A DNA stretch of 64,000 bases from NCEH01 sp043195125 (GTDB lineage: Bacteria > Pseudomonadota > Alphaproteobacteria > Rhizobiales > Xanthobacteraceae), in assembly GCF_043195125.1 (NCBI RefSeq), contig NZ_JBAFWR010000006.1; one strand, 5' to 3'. Positions 51,544 through 60,434 of this stretch are shown here, piece by piece. Numbering within the stretch: the first letter of the stretch is position 1; each line of letters starts with the position of its first letter. Made by a program: the position numbers and the translations under genes. The notes beneath the pieces are model-generated. The model was not told where the DNA came from. It worked only from the letters and a program-made list of their open reading frames with translations, and ran no database searches.

Positions 51544-52551
51544 TCAGTTTCCGATGCGTTCGCCGATGAATGGGAAGAAGACATCCTGCCATTTCTCCGG
51601 CATCTTCTTCATCATCCCCTGGTCCACCATGTATTTCGCATAGGTCATCACGCCCTGCGGCTCGGTCTGGTAGATGATCGAGCCGTCGGTGATGATCTTC
51701 TCCGCTTCCGCCTGGGCAAGCTGGACAGTCTCGGACTTCAGGTAGATGTCCGCGGCCTTCTTCGGATCGGCGCGGATCAGCTTGCAGGCCTCGTCCAGCC
51801 CCGCGAGCAGCGCCTGCGCCACCTTGGGATTGGCATCGACGAAGGATTGCATGCCCGCCAGCGTGGCGGCTGTGGCTTCCTTGCCGCCGAACAGATCAGC
51901 GGAAACCAGAATCTTGCGGATTTTCGGGTCGCGCTCGAGGATCTGGGAGAAGGGCGGAGTCGCGAAATAGCCGCCGATCGCTTGGCCCGCGAGCAGGGCC
52001 GCCGTCGCGTCGGGATGAGGCAGGCTCGCCATGAGCGCGTCGGCCTTGCCCTTGTCCCCGAGGTCGCGCTCGGCAGCCACGCGCAGCAGGATCGCCTGCG
52101 GGGAATTGAACGCGGGCACCGCGATCTTCGCATCCGGGGTAAAGTCCTTGAAAGACTTGATTTCCGGCCGATTGGTGAACAGCGTGTAGGTGACCACGGA
52201 GAGGCCGCCGAGGCTCTTCACCTGCTGGCGCCCGCGCGTCTTGTCCCATGCGATCAGCGCACCGGCGATGCCGAACGCGCCGAAATCGATGCTGCTGGAG
52301 AACAGCGCATCATTCATGGCCGCGGAACCGGAGAAGCGGTTCAGCGTCACCTCGAGGCCGGGCAATCCCAGCGCCTTGGCCTGCTTATCGAACAGCTGTT
52401 CGTGCGCCGCCACCACGATGGGGAGATAGACCAAGCCATATTGAAGGCCGATGCGCACCGTGGAGGTTTCCGCGCGCGGGGCGCTGGAAAAGGCAATGCA
52501 GAAGGCCGCGACGAGACAGGCAATGGCCCTTTTTGGGGCGTTCATGATCAT
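51544..52551 (-). CDS. NitT/TauT-family ABC substrate-binding protein
   Basis: A 335-residue periplasmic receptor with a signal peptide (MIMNAPKRAIACLVAAFCIA, cleavage near residue 27 after PRA). The mature protein has the NMT1/SsuA fold: VRIGLQYGLVYLPIVVA, FSGSAAMNDALFSSSIDFGAFGIAGALIAWDKTRG (split), and LPHPDATAALLAGQAIGGYFATPPF. It is clearly related to the receptor at 57675, sharing LPHPDATAAL. No permease or ATPase adjoins it. The likely partners are at 44362-46090, so this receptor is transcribed apart from its channel. Confidence 0.9.
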   Translation of the reverse strand: MIMNAPKRAIACLVAAFCIAFSSAPRAETSTVRIGLQYGLVYLPIVVAAHEQLFDKQAKALGLPGLEVTLNRFSGSAAMNDALFSSSIDFGAFGIAGALIAWDKTRGRQQVKSLGGLSVVTYTLFTNRPEIKSFKDFTPDAKIAVPAFNSPQAILLRVAAERDLGDKGKADALMASLPHPDATAALLAGQAIGGYFATPPFSQILERDPKIRKILVSADLFGGKEATAATLAGMQSFVDANPKVAQALLAGLDEACKLIRADPKKAADIYLKSETVQLAQAEAEKIITDGSIIYQTEPQGVMTYAKYMVDQGMMKKMPEKWQDVFFPFIGERIGN

Positions 52552-52776
52552 TTCTCTCCCTTGATTTTTCGGGTGCGCGGCCGTGGCAGATATCGTCCGC
52601 TTCTTCCGGCGGTCCCATTCGGGTCGCCGGGCGCAAACACCGGCCGGATCAAATCATCCGGCCCGCCGGTCGCGCAACGCGCATCGCGTCCTTGGAAGTG
52701 AATATCACGGATGTGCTGAACCGTTGCGGCGCGGCATGCGCGGGCGTGGCCCGCACCGCCGAGGCGCGGTGCGGTC

Positions 52777-53415
52777 TTACGTTTGCGCCGGGCCTTGCGT
52801 CGGGGCATTCTGGAAACGCGCCAACTGCGCTTCCAGCTCGGCGATCCGCTGGTCGCGCGCCTCCAGCGCGGCCGCGACATCGGCGGCCTCGAAGCGCTGG
52901 GGAATGTGCTGCGGGCAGTTCATGTCCCAGGCCTTGAGCGTGAAAATCAGCGCCTGCTCCGGCACGCCCTTGTAGCCCTCGACGCGCAGGGCCCCCAGCA
53001 GGGCGGGATCGTCCTCCACCGCCCGCGCCGTGCCCCACATCTTGATGCGCCGACGGTTCGCATAATCGATCATAAAGATGTAAGCGGCCGGGTTCTCGCT
53101 GAGGTTTCCGAGCGTGATGTATTGCCGGTTGCCCTTGAAATCGGCGAACGCGATGGTGTGCGCGTCCAGCACGCGCAGGAAGCCGGCGGGACCACCCCTG
53201 TGCTGGATATAGGGCTGGCCGTCGGCGCTGGCAGTGGCCAGGAACACGCTGGTCTGCGCCGTAACAAAGGCCGCGAGGTCCGGCGTGATCACGTCGCGCC
53301 AGCCGCCGCTTTCTTCCATCCGGCGATAGCCGGTGCGCGATCCCTTTCGAGTCTGGATCGCCTTCACGGCCGGGGAGAAGGCGACGTCGCTTGGAACGGG
53401 TGAAGGTGAGGTCAT
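52777..53415 (-). CDS. Pyridoxamine 5'-phosphate oxidase-family (FMN split-barrel) protein
   Basis: A 212-residue protein with the split-barrel core FLATASADGQPYIQHRGGPAGFLRVLD, IAFADFKGNRQYITLGNLSENP and VRIKMWGTARAVEDD-type strands, then a C-terminal coiled coil (VAAALEARDQRIAELEAQLARF). It belongs to the general pyridoxamine phosphate oxidase-like group, not PdxH itself. It probably binds FMN or F420-like cofactors and reduces small electrophiles. The 225-bp gap to the receptor gene holds nothing recognisable. The exact role is unknown. Confidence 0.82.
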   Translation of the reverse strand: MTSPSPVPSDVAFSPAVKAIQTRKGSRTGYRRMEESGGWRDVITPDLAAFVTAQTSVFLATASADGQPYIQHRGGPAGFLRVLDAHTIAFADFKGNRQYITLGNLSENPAAYIFMIDYANRRRIKMWGTARAVEDDPALLGALRVEGYKGVPEQALIFTLKAWDMNCPQHIPQRFEAADVAAALEARDQRIAELEAQLARFQNAPTQGPAQT

Positions 53416-53479
53416 AGATGCCTCCTGCAGGTTGCCGACGATCCCCCTACGGTGGGTTCCGGCGAGGGACCGGTACAGC

Positions 53480-54046
53480 TCAGGCCGCCTTGCGGGCGGT
53501 GACGACCGGGAAGTCGATCTCGGTCTTCGCGACTTCGTTGATGTAATTGGTCCAGGTGTTGAGCGCGACGTGAAGCACGATCTCGATCACCTGGCCGTCG
53601 TCATAGCCGGCGGCCTTCACCGCCGCGACTTCGCTGGCGTCCACGTGACCGCGCTGGCGCGCCACGCTGGCGGCGAAGCGCACCGCCGCATCGGCTTTGG
53701 GATCGTTGGAGGTGCCGTTGCGGTTGGCGGCAATCTCGGCCGCATCCAGCTTGGCGCGCGCTTGGCCGAGATAGGTGTGAGCCGAGAGGCAATAATCGCA
53801 GCCGTTGATCTCGGCGATGGCGAGGGCGATGCGCTCGCGCGTCGCCGCAGGCAGCCGTCCCTTGCCGAGGGCGGCATTGAGTCCGAGATAGCCTTCCAGC
53901 GCGGCCGGGCTGTTGGCCACGAGCCGGAACAGGTTCGGCACGCTGCCGAGCTGGGCCTTTACGGCGTTCAGCAACGGCTGGGCGGCGGCGGGGGCATCCT
54001 CGATGGTCGCAGGAGTGGGAATGCGGGGGGCGGACGCGTGAGACAT
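53480..54046 (-). CDS. Carboxymuconolactone decarboxylase/AhpD-like peroxidase family protein
   Basis: A 188-residue helical protein with the CMD/AhpD active-site motif INGCDYCLSAH (C83, C86, H90), preceded by SVPNLFRLVANSPAALEGYLGL and ERIALAIAE. Proteins with CxxC here are typically alkylhydroperoxidase-like thiol oxidoreductases rather than lactone decarboxylases. It is 64 bp downstream of nothing larger on its strand, and upstream of the FMN split-barrel gene, so the pair may be co-transcribed for redox defence. Confidence 0.87.
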   Translation of the reverse strand: MSHASAPRIPTPATIEDAPAAAQPLLNAVKAQLGSVPNLFRLVANSPAALEGYLGLNAALGKGRLPAATRERIALAIAEINGCDYCLSAHTYLGQARAKLDAAEIAANRNGTSNDPKADAAVRFAASVARQRGHVDASEVAAVKAAGYDDGQVIEIVLHVALNTWTNYINEVAKTEIDFPVVTARKAA

Positions 54047-54276
54047 GGGATCATCCTCGTGTGGGGCGCCGATGGCCGGCGTCCATGAGGGAAAGATGAT
54101 CTCACTCGATCAGAACGATAATCCCATAGCTTTGCAATTGATTGTTCCGCCAAGTGGAATGATGCGTCCGCCGCTGGGGTAAGCGTCACTGGGCGTGCGT
54201 TGAGACCTGTATCGTCCAAGCCATCCGCTGCCCTACGTGGATAATGACCGAGGATTGCGCGACCCGCGTCGTCGCT

Positions 54277-55353
54277 TCAGCGCGCGAGCTTTTCCAGGGT
54301 CTCCGCCGCGAGCCGACGGGTGAGTTCGCCCGCCGGCAGGTGCCGGGCGAGACGCGCGGCCTGGCCGGACCACAGATTGGTGAAGGCGTCGGAACCCTCC
54401 GCTTCTGCCCCGACGCGCAGCGGCGCGAGCGCGCCTCCGGCGAGCGGGAAGCTCGGGGCATCGGGGTTGAGCGGGCCGATCTCCCGCATGATCCGGTTCA
54501 TGACGCCGCGCGCGGGCCGGCCGGTGAACAGGTTGGTGAGGGCGGTGCTCTGGTCGTCGGCCGCATCGAGGGCGGCCCGATGGACCGGCAGCACGTTCGC
54601 CTCGGGGCTGAAGAGATAGGCGGTGCCGATCTGCACCGCCGCCGCGCCGAGCGCCAGGGCCGCGCCGATGCCGCGCGCGTCGGCAATGCCACCAGCCGCG
54701 ATAACCGGGACCGAAACCGCATCCACCACCTGCGGCACCAAAGCGAAGGTTCCAGATTGGTGATTCAGATCGTCGCTGAGAAAGTGCCCGCGATGGCCGC
54801 CGGCCTCCAGGCCCATGGCGATAATGGCATCACACCCGTGCTGTTCCAGCCAGACCGCTTCGGCGACGCAGGTGGCGGAGGAGATGACCTTTGCGCCGGT
54901 GGCCTTCACGCGCGCCAGCAGATGGGCCTCGGGCAGGCCGAAATGGAAACTCACCACCTTCGGGCGCTCGGCCTCGACGATGGTGCAGAAAGCGTCATCG
55001 AAGGGCGCGCGCCCGCCGGCCGGGATCGGCCCTTCGGGGTCGAGCCCCCGTTCCAGATAATAAGGCGCAAGGCGCGCCCGCCAGCGCAGGGCGCGCTCGG
55101 GGTCTGGCTGCGGCGGCGTGTGGCAGAAGAAGTTCAGGTTGAGCGGACGCCCCGCAAGGCCGGGACGCACCGCTGCGAGATTGGCGCGCAATTGGTCCGG
55201 CGTGAGGAGTGCGCACGGCAGTGCCGCAAGTCCGCCTGCGGTCCCCACGGCGACGGCCAATTCGGGCGAGCCTGGGCCGGCCATGGGCGCCAGCAGGATC
55301 GGAAGCTCTATGCCGAAGAGATCGAGGATGCGTCTGTCGGGCCATTGGGACAT
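54277..55353 (-). CDS. Nitronate monooxygenase (2-nitropropane dioxygenase-like)
   Basis: A 358-residue FMN TIM-barrel enzyme that oxidises nitronates. It has PILLAPMAGPGSPELAVAV near the N-terminus, VVSFHFGLP, the conserved catalytic-histidine motif EAGGHRGHF (H187), VIAAGGIADARGIGAALALGAAAVQIGTAYLFSPEA (FMN phosphate site, split) and C-terminal RIMREIG. The ATG at 55351-55353 (MSQWPDRR) is chosen. The frame stays open upstream into the LysR gene. It is divergent from a LysR regulator, with an inverted repeat between. Confidence 0.9.
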   Translation of the reverse strand: MSQWPDRRILDLFGIELPILLAPMAGPGSPELAVAVGTAGGLAALPCALLTPDQLRANLAAVRPGLAGRPLNLNFFCHTPPQPDPERALRWRARLAPYYLERGLDPEGPIPAGGRAPFDDAFCTIVEAERPKVVSFHFGLPEAHLLARVKATGAKVISSATCVAEAVWLEQHGCDAIIAMGLEAGGHRGHFLSDDLNHQSGTFALVPQVVDAVSVPVIAAGGIADARGIGAALALGAAAVQIGTAYLFSPEANVLPVHRAALDAADDQSTALTNLFTGRPARGVMNRIMREIGPLNPDAPSFPLAGGALAPLRVGAEAEGSDAFTNLWSGQAARLARHLPAGELTRRLAAETLEKLAR

Positions 55354-55450
55354 GGCAATTGGCCTCTTGAAGCAAGGGGCGGCGCACTGGCGCCGGAACC
55401 GCGATGAGATCAACGAGGGTCGGGACGGCATTGACCCTTCGTTCCTCAAA

Positions 55451-55478
55451 TGAGAATATAATTCATAAATCATTCTCA
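55451..55478. promoter_or_regulatory. Inverted repeat between nitronate monooxygenase and LysR genes
   Basis: TGAGAAT (55451-55457) and ATTCTCA (55472-55478) are perfect half-sites 14 bp apart, in an AT-rich 151-bp divergent spacer 27 bp before the lysR start. Position and symmetry suit an autoregulatory LysR site that also controls the monooxygenase. Confidence 0.5.
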
Positions 55479-55504
55479 AAATCAGATCAAGCGGATCGTC
55501 GGCC

Positions 55505-56398
55505 TTGGATTTTTCAACCCTTGAGATCTTTGTGGCGGTGGCCGAGGCGCGCAGCGTGACGCGGGCCGCTGAGCGGCTCGGGCGCGTGCCCTCCAACGTG
55601 ACGACCCGCCTGCGCCAGCTGGAGGATGATCTCGGCACCGCTCTGTTCCTGCGCGCGGGCAAGCGCATGGATCTCACTGCCGAGGGCGGGACCTATCTCG
55701 ATTTTGCGCGGCGCATTCTCTCGCTCGGCGCCGAGGCGCGCGCCGCGCTGACCCCCGACCTTCCCACGGGTCGGCTCAGGATCGGCACCATGGAGAGCAC
55801 GGCGGCGAGCCGCCTGCCGGCCCCGCTCGCCGACTTCCATCGCACCTGGCCGGAGGTGGACCTGGAATTGAAGACGGGCACCAGCCGGGCCCTGGTGGCC
55901 GATGTGCTCGAGCATCGTCTTGATTGTGCCCTGGTGGCTCGGATGCCCGGGGAGGAGGGGCACGACCCGACGCTGATCGCGGAATTGGATTGCATCCCGG
56001 TGTTCGAGGAAGAGCTGATGCTGGTGCTCCCGGCTCGCCATCCCCCGGTGCGCACGGCGGATGATGTTGCCGTAAACCGGCTCGCAGCGCTGGAGGCGGG
56101 ATGCACCTATCGTCGGATCGTCGAGACTTGGCTCGCCCGTTCCGGGTTGGGCGAGCGTGAATTGCGGCCGCTGGAGCTGCGCTCCTACCACGCCATCCTC
56201 GCCTGCATCGCGGCAGGCGGATGTCTTGGCGTGGTGCCGCGCTCCGTACTTGAGCTTCAACCTCAGATGGCGAGCGTCAGCTGCCAGCCCCTGGCTTCGG
56301 TTCCCACCCTCCTGATCCGCCGACGCGGCTTTCGGTCAGCCGCGTGCGACGCCTTTCTTACGACGCTCAGGGCCAATTCCACAAATTCACGAGCGTAA
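55505..56398 (+). CDS. LysR-family transcriptional regulator
   Basis: A 297-residue regulator starting at TTG (55505), since no nearby ATG or GTG gives the full HTH. The winged helix-turn-helix (1-60: LEIFVAVAEARSVTRAAERL, VPSNVTTRLRQLEDDLGTALF) is followed by the effector domain (about 88-290; GRLRIGTMESTAASRLPAPL). It is divergent from the nitronate monooxygenase and 69 bp upstream of the ssuD-like gene in the same orientation. It may control either or both. The ribosome site is weak. Confidence 0.88.
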   Translation: MDFSTLEIFVAVAEARSVTRAAERLGRVPSNVTTRLRQLEDDLGTALFLRAGKRMDLTAEGGTYLDFARRILSLGAEARAALTPDLPTGRLRIGTMESTAASRLPAPLADFHRTWPEVDLELKTGTSRALVADVLEHRLDCALVARMPGEEGHDPTLIAELDCIPVFEEELMLVLPARHPPVRTADDVAVNRLAALEAGCTYRRIVETWLARSGLGERELRPLELRSYHAILACIAAGGCLGVVPRSVLELQPQMASVSCQPLASVPTLLIRRRGFRSAACDAFLTTLRANSTNSRA

Positions 56399-56426
56399 TG
56401 TATATAAAATCAATTGACATAATGTA
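56396..56426 (+). promoter_or_regulatory. Candidate promoter/operator before the ssuD-like gene
   Basis: An AT-rich patch with the direct repeat TAATGTA (56396-56402 and 56420-56426) and a perfect -35 hexamer TTGACA (56414-56419). I find no matching -10 at normal spacing, so the hexamer may be chance. The repeats could be half-sites for the upstream LysR protein. Confidence 0.3.
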
Positions 56427-56467
56427 GATCATCACGCCACCCTGTCTGGAAGCATCACGGAGGTCCC

Positions 56468-57639
56468 ATGGGCACCGCTTTCCAGAGTGGCGACGCTCTC
56501 AATTTCTTCTGGTTCATCCCGACGCACGGGGATGGAGCCTATCTCGGGTCGGAGACGCGTCAGCGCCCGCCGGAATTTGCCTATTTTCGAGAGGTCGCGC
56601 AGGCGGTGGACCGCCTCGGTTTCAAAGGCGTGCTGCTGCCCACGGGGCAGAGCTGCGAGGACAGCTGGATCACCGCCGCCGGTCTCGCCACCGCCACCGA
56701 ACGTTTGAAATTCCTGGTGGCGCTGCGCCCCGGCGTCACCTCTCCCGCCTTCGCCGCACGCCAGACCGCCGCGCTCGATCGGCTGAGCGACGGGCGGCTG
56801 CTGCTGAATGTGGTGGTCGGCGGCATCCCGCCGAACTGGCGGCCGACGGCGTCTTCCTCTCCCACGATGAGCGCTACCGGCAGGCGGACGAGTTTCTCAC
56901 CATCTGGCGCGAGCTGATGTCGGGGCGGGCGGTGGATTTCTCCGGCAAATATTATCGTGTCGAGCATGGCCGGCTCGATTTTCCGTTGGTGCAGCAGCCC
57001 CACCCGCCGCTCTATTTCGGCGGCTCCTCCGACGCCGGCCACGCGGTCGCGGGGGATCATGTGGACGTCTATCTCAGCTGGGGCGAGCCGGTTCACCTGC
57101 TCGCCGAGAAGATCGCCGACGTGAAGGCGCGCGCGGCCAAGCGCGGGCGCAAATTGAAATTCGGCATGCGCCTGCACTTCATCGTGCGGGAGAGCGAGGA
57201 CGAGGCCTGGGCGGCGGCCGACAAGCTGATCTCGCGCATTTCGGACGAGCAGATCGCCGCCGCGCAGAAGCGTTTTGCGAGCGAGATGGATTCGGTCGGG
57301 CAGGCCCGCATGGCGGCGCTGCACGGCGGCCGCCGCGACCGGCTGGAGATCGCGCCGAACCTCTGGGCCGGCATCGGCCTCGTTCGGCGCGGTGCCGGTA
57401 CCGCTCTCGTGGGTGATCCGAAAAGCGTTGCAGCGCGCCTGCGCGAATACCAGGCGATCGGCATCGAGACCTTCATCGGCTCGGGCTATCCGCACCTGGA
57501 GGAAGCCTATCGGGTGGCGGAGCTGCTGTTCCCCGAGCTCGGCATCGACGGCCGCCGCCGCAAGGTTTCCGGCGACATCGTCAACGAATTTGCCGTCGGG
57601 TCCCATATCGCGGAGCGGCGGATTTCCGCCGTTTCCTGA
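56468..57639 (+). pseudogene. ssuD: ssuD-like FMNH2-dependent alkanesulfonate monooxygenase, frameshifted
   Basis: Two frames together encode one luciferase-fold monooxygenase. Frame 1 (56468-56917) gives the N-terminus (FFWFIPTHGDGAYLG, VLLPTGQSCEDSW, ALDRLSDGRLLLNVVVGG). After position 56824 the family sequence continues in another frame (ELAADGVFLSHDERYRQADEF, then MSGRAVDFSGKYYRVEH to 57639). Inserting one G between 56824 and 56825 restores GGDPAELAADG and a 390-residue protein, the normal SsuD size. The active enzyme releases sulfite and an aldehyde from alkanesulfonates with FMNH2 from a flavin reductase. Frame 1 stops in TGATG, so the C-terminal part could be reinitiated, but neither half should be active. 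A sequencing error is possible. Confidence 0.85.
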
Positions 57640-57674
57640 GCCGGGCCGGCGTCGACACACATCAGGAGAATGAC

Positions 57675-58691
57675 ATGACCAAACCGAGCGCCTTCGCGCG
57701 TCTTGCCGCCGCCGGCTTGCTGATGGGCGCGGCCGTCGCCGCGCTGCCGGCCCGCGCCGAAGGGACGCTGCGCATCGCCCAGCAGTTCGGTACCCTCTAC
57801 ACGCCGTTTCACGTGTTGCGCGAAAAGGGCCTGATCGAGAAGCACGGCAAGGCGCTGGGCATCGACATCACGGTGGATTGGACCCGCCTCTCGGGCGGCT
57901 CGGCGGTGAATGACGCGCTGCTGGCGGGCAATATCGATGTCGCCTCCGCCGGCATTGGCCCCTTCCTCACCCTGTGGGATCGCACCCGGGGAACGCCGCA
58001 GGAGGTGAAGATCATCGGCGCGTTCGGCGCGCAGCCCAATTACCTGCTCACCAGCAATCCCAACGTGAAGACCATCAAGGACCTCACGGCCAAGGACAAG
58101 ATCGCGATGCCGGTGGCCGGCGTCTCGGTTCAGGCGCGCATTCTCCAGATGGCGGCGGAGCAGGCCTTCGGCCCCGGCAATGCCAAGAAGCTGGACGATC
58201 TGATGGTGACGCTGCCCCATCCCGACGCCACTGCGGCGCTGATCGCCGGGGGGACGGAAATCACCGGATATCTCTCCAACGCCCCGTTCCAGAACCAAGC
58301 GCTGAAGGATCCGAAGATCCACAAGGTATTTTCCTCCTACGACGTGCTGGGCGGGCCGGCGACGCCGACGGTCGCTTACAGCACGGTCAAGTTCCGCACC
58401 GAAAATCCGAAGACCTACAAGGCCTTCTTCGACGCGTTCGAGGAGGCGACCCGCTGGGTGGAGGCCAACAAGGCCGAGGCGGCCCAGATCTATGTGAAGC
58501 AGGAACAATCCAAGCTGGATCCGGCCTTCGTCGCGGAGGTGCTCTCCGATCCCGAGGTGCAATACACCCTGGTGCCCCTGGGAACCGGCAAGTTCGCGGA
58601 TTTCCTCAATCGCATCGGCGCCATCAAGGCCAAGCCGACGAGCTGGAAGGACTTCACCTTCGAAGAGCTGCACACGGCGTCCGGGAGCTGA
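57675..58691 (+). CDS. NitT/TauT (sulfonate-type) ABC substrate-binding protein
   Basis: A 338-residue periplasmic receptor: signal peptide with cleavage near residue 28 (LPARAEG), mature start TLRIAQQFGTLYTPFHVLREKG, then RLSGGSAVNDALLAGNIDVASAGIGPFLTLWDRTRG (split) and LPHPDATAALIAGGTEITGYLSNAPF. It is paralogous to the protein at 51544. It lies 35 bp after the ssuD-like gene and 3 bp before the ATPase, so the cluster is monooxygenase, receptor, ATPase, permease. Alkanesulfonates are likely ligands, but NitT/TauT receptors have broad specificity. Confidence 0.9.
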   Translation: MTKPSAFARLAAAGLLMGAAVAALPARAEGTLRIAQQFGTLYTPFHVLREKGLIEKHGKALGIDITVDWTRLSGGSAVNDALLAGNIDVASAGIGPFLTLWDRTRGTPQEVKIIGAFGAQPNYLLTSNPNVKTIKDLTAKDKIAMPVAGVSVQARILQMAAEQAFGPGNAKKLDDLMVTLPHPDATAALIAGGTEITGYLSNAPFQNQALKDPKIHKVFSSYDVLGGPATPTVAYSTVKFRTENPKTYKAFFDAFEEATRWVEANKAEAAQIYVKQEQSKLDPAFVAEVLSDPEVQYTLVPLGTGKFADFLNRIGAIKAKPTSWKDFTFEELHTASGS

Positions 58692-58694
58692 GAG

Positions 58695-59531
58695 ATGGCT
58701 ATATCTCTCCCCGTCGCGCCCTTCGCCCAAACCGCCTCGCACGCGGTCCATCTGGCGCAGCCGGCGCCGGTGCTTGAGGCGCACCAGCTCACCATCGATT
58801 ATGTCAGCGATGCCGGGCGGGTGCGCGCCGTGGAGGATGTGGAGTTCCGCGTAACGGAAGGCGAGCGGCTGGTGCTGCTCGGCCCGTCGGGCTGCGGCAA
58901 GTCCTCCATCCTCAAGGTGCTGGCCGGCTTCGTGAAACCGGCGTCCGGCTCGGTGCAGATGCGCGGGCGCGAGGTGACCGGGCCGGGGCCGGACCGCATC
59001 GTGGTGTTCCAGGAATTCGACCAGCTGCTGCCCTGGAAGAGCGTGCGCGACAACGTCGCCTTTCCCCTGCGCGTCGCCGGCAAGCTTGGCGCGCGGGAGG
59101 CGCGCGAGCGGGCCGAGCATGCCCTGGTGAAGGTGGGGCTTGCCCGTGCGCTCGATGCCTATCCCCACACGCTGTCCGGCGGCATGAAGCAGCGCGCCGC
59201 TATCGCGCGCGCGCTCGCCACCCAGCCCGACGTGCTGCTGATGGACGAGCCGTTCGCGGCGCTCGATGCCCTGACGCGCCGCACCCTCCAGGAGGATCTC
59301 CTGGCGCTGGCGGAGGAGCATCGCTTTACGTTGGTCTTCGTCACCCACGCCATCGACGAGGCGGTGCTGATCGGCACGCGGCTGCACCTGCTCGCCGCCC
59401 ATCCCGGCCGCACCATCGCGACCTACGACACCAGCGATCTCGGCCTTGCCGAGCGCGGCTCTCCCGCCTTCGAGGCGATGGTGGCGCGGGTGCACGCATT
59501 GCTGTTCGCCGACGGAGGGCGCCATGTCTGA
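58695..59531 (+). CDS. NitT/TauT (sulfonate-type) ABC transporter ATP-binding protein
   Basis: A 278-residue ATPase with Walker A GPSGCGKSS, Q-loop VFQEFDQLLPWKSV, signature LSGGMKQRAAIARAL, Walker B LLMDEPFAALDALTRR and H-loop VTHAIDEA. It has a 30-residue N-terminal extension before the core. It overlaps the permease gene by 8 bp and is closely similar to the ATPase at 45284 through these motifs. Confidence 0.9.
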   Translation: MAISLPVAPFAQTASHAVHLAQPAPVLEAHQLTIDYVSDAGRVRAVEDVEFRVTEGERLVLLGPSGCGKSSILKVLAGFVKPASGSVQMRGREVTGPGPDRIVVFQEFDQLLPWKSVRDNVAFPLRVAGKLGAREARERAEHALVKVGLARALDAYPHTLSGGMKQRAAIARALATQPDVLLMDEPFAALDALTRRTLQEDLLALAEEHRFTLVFVTHAIDEAVLIGTRLHLLAAHPGRTIATYDTSDLGLAERGSPAFEAMVARVHALLFADGGRHV

Positions 59532-60396
59532 AGCCGATTTCGGCAATCACGCCCGCCTGTTGGCCGCCGCCGAAAGCCCGCGTGCCGCTCGCCCGCCGCT
59601 GGTGCGCACGCCCTCCCTGGCCGCGCGAATCTGGCGCATCGCGGCGGTGCGGCGGGCCGTGATCCTGGCCGGCCTGGTCCTGATCTGGCAGGTGGCGGCG
59701 AGCATCCAGAACAATCCGCTGCTGTTTCCCACCTTCACCCAGACCTTCGCGGCCTTCGTCGATTCCCTGACCCATGAGGATCTCGCGCGCTCCGCGCTCG
59801 CCTCCATCGCGGTTCTGCTGAAGGGCTATGTGATCGCCATCGCGCTCGCACTGGTGCTGGTTTCCGCCGCCACCGCCGTGCCCTTCGTCAAGGAGGTGCT
59901 GCTGACGCTCACGGCCATGTTCAACCCGCTGCCGGCGATCGCGCTTCTGCCGCTCGCCATGCTGTGGCTTGGCCTCGGGGAGGCGAGCCTTCTTCTGGTG
60001 CTTGTCCACGCGGTGCTGTGGCCGTTCGCGCTTGCCGCCCTCACCGGGTTCGAGCAGGTGCCAGAGACCCAGCGTCTCGTCGGCCGCAATTACGGGCTGA
60101 AGGGACCGGCCTATGTGGCCCTCATCCTGATCCCGGCGGCGCTGCCCTCGCTTCTGTCCGGCCTCAAGATCGCCTGGGCGTTCGCCTGGCGCACCTTGAT
60201 CGCGGCGGAGCTGGTGTTCGGCGTTTCCTCGCGCTCCGGCGGGCTTGGCTGGTTCATTTATCGCAACCGAAACGAGCTTCTGACCGACCGCGTGTTCGCC
60301 GGCCTGGTGACGGTCATCCTCATCGGCCTGCTGGTGGAAGTGGTGTTCCGCTTCCTGCAAAATCGCACGGTGCGCAAATGGGGCATGCAGCGCTAG
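59524..60396 (+). CDS. NitT/TauT (sulfonate-type) ABC transporter permease
   Basis: A 290-residue inner-membrane permease: about six hydrophobic segments, TAMFNPLPAIALLPLAMLWLGLGE (split), the coupling block GFEQVPETQRLVGRNYGLKG and SGLKIAWAFAWRTLIAAELVFGV (split), ending RKWGMQR. The ATG at 59524 lies within the end of the ATPase gene. An in-frame start at 59446 is out of frame with the ATPase and not family-like. It is paralogous to the permease at 44362. The second parS follows 22 bp after the stop. Confidence 0.9.
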   Translation: MSEADFGNHARLLAAAESPRAARPPLVRTPSLAARIWRIAAVRRAVILAGLVLIWQVAASIQNNPLLFPTFTQTFAAFVDSLTHEDLARSALASIAVLLKGYVIAIALALVLVSAATAVPFVKEVLLTLTAMFNPLPAIALLPLAMLWLGLGEASLLLVLVHAVLWPFALAALTGFEQVPETQRLVGRNYGLKGPAYVALILIPAALPSLLSGLKIAWAFAWRTLIAAELVFGVSSRSGGLGWFIYRNRNELLTDRVFAGLVTVILIGLLVEVVFRFLQNRTVRKWGMQR

Positions 60397-60418
60397 GCGG
60401 TGCGCAAAATCTCAAAAA

Positions 60419-60434
60419 TGTTTCACGTGAAACA
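60419..60434. other. parS centromere site, copy 2
   Basis: A second perfect TGTTTCACGTGAAACA, 39.8 kb from the first. It lies between the sulfonate-type permease and the flavin reductase. Confidence 0.9.

Noticed and set aside
56917..57639. A separate small luciferase-like gene starting at 56917
   Set aside because: It lacks the N-terminal half of the barrel, which lies directly upstream in another frame. A single frameshifted ssuD explains both parts.
57507..59546. A 679-residue minus-strand frame across the sulfonate cluster
   Set aside because: Antisense to three well-supported genes and lacking domains. Shadow frame.
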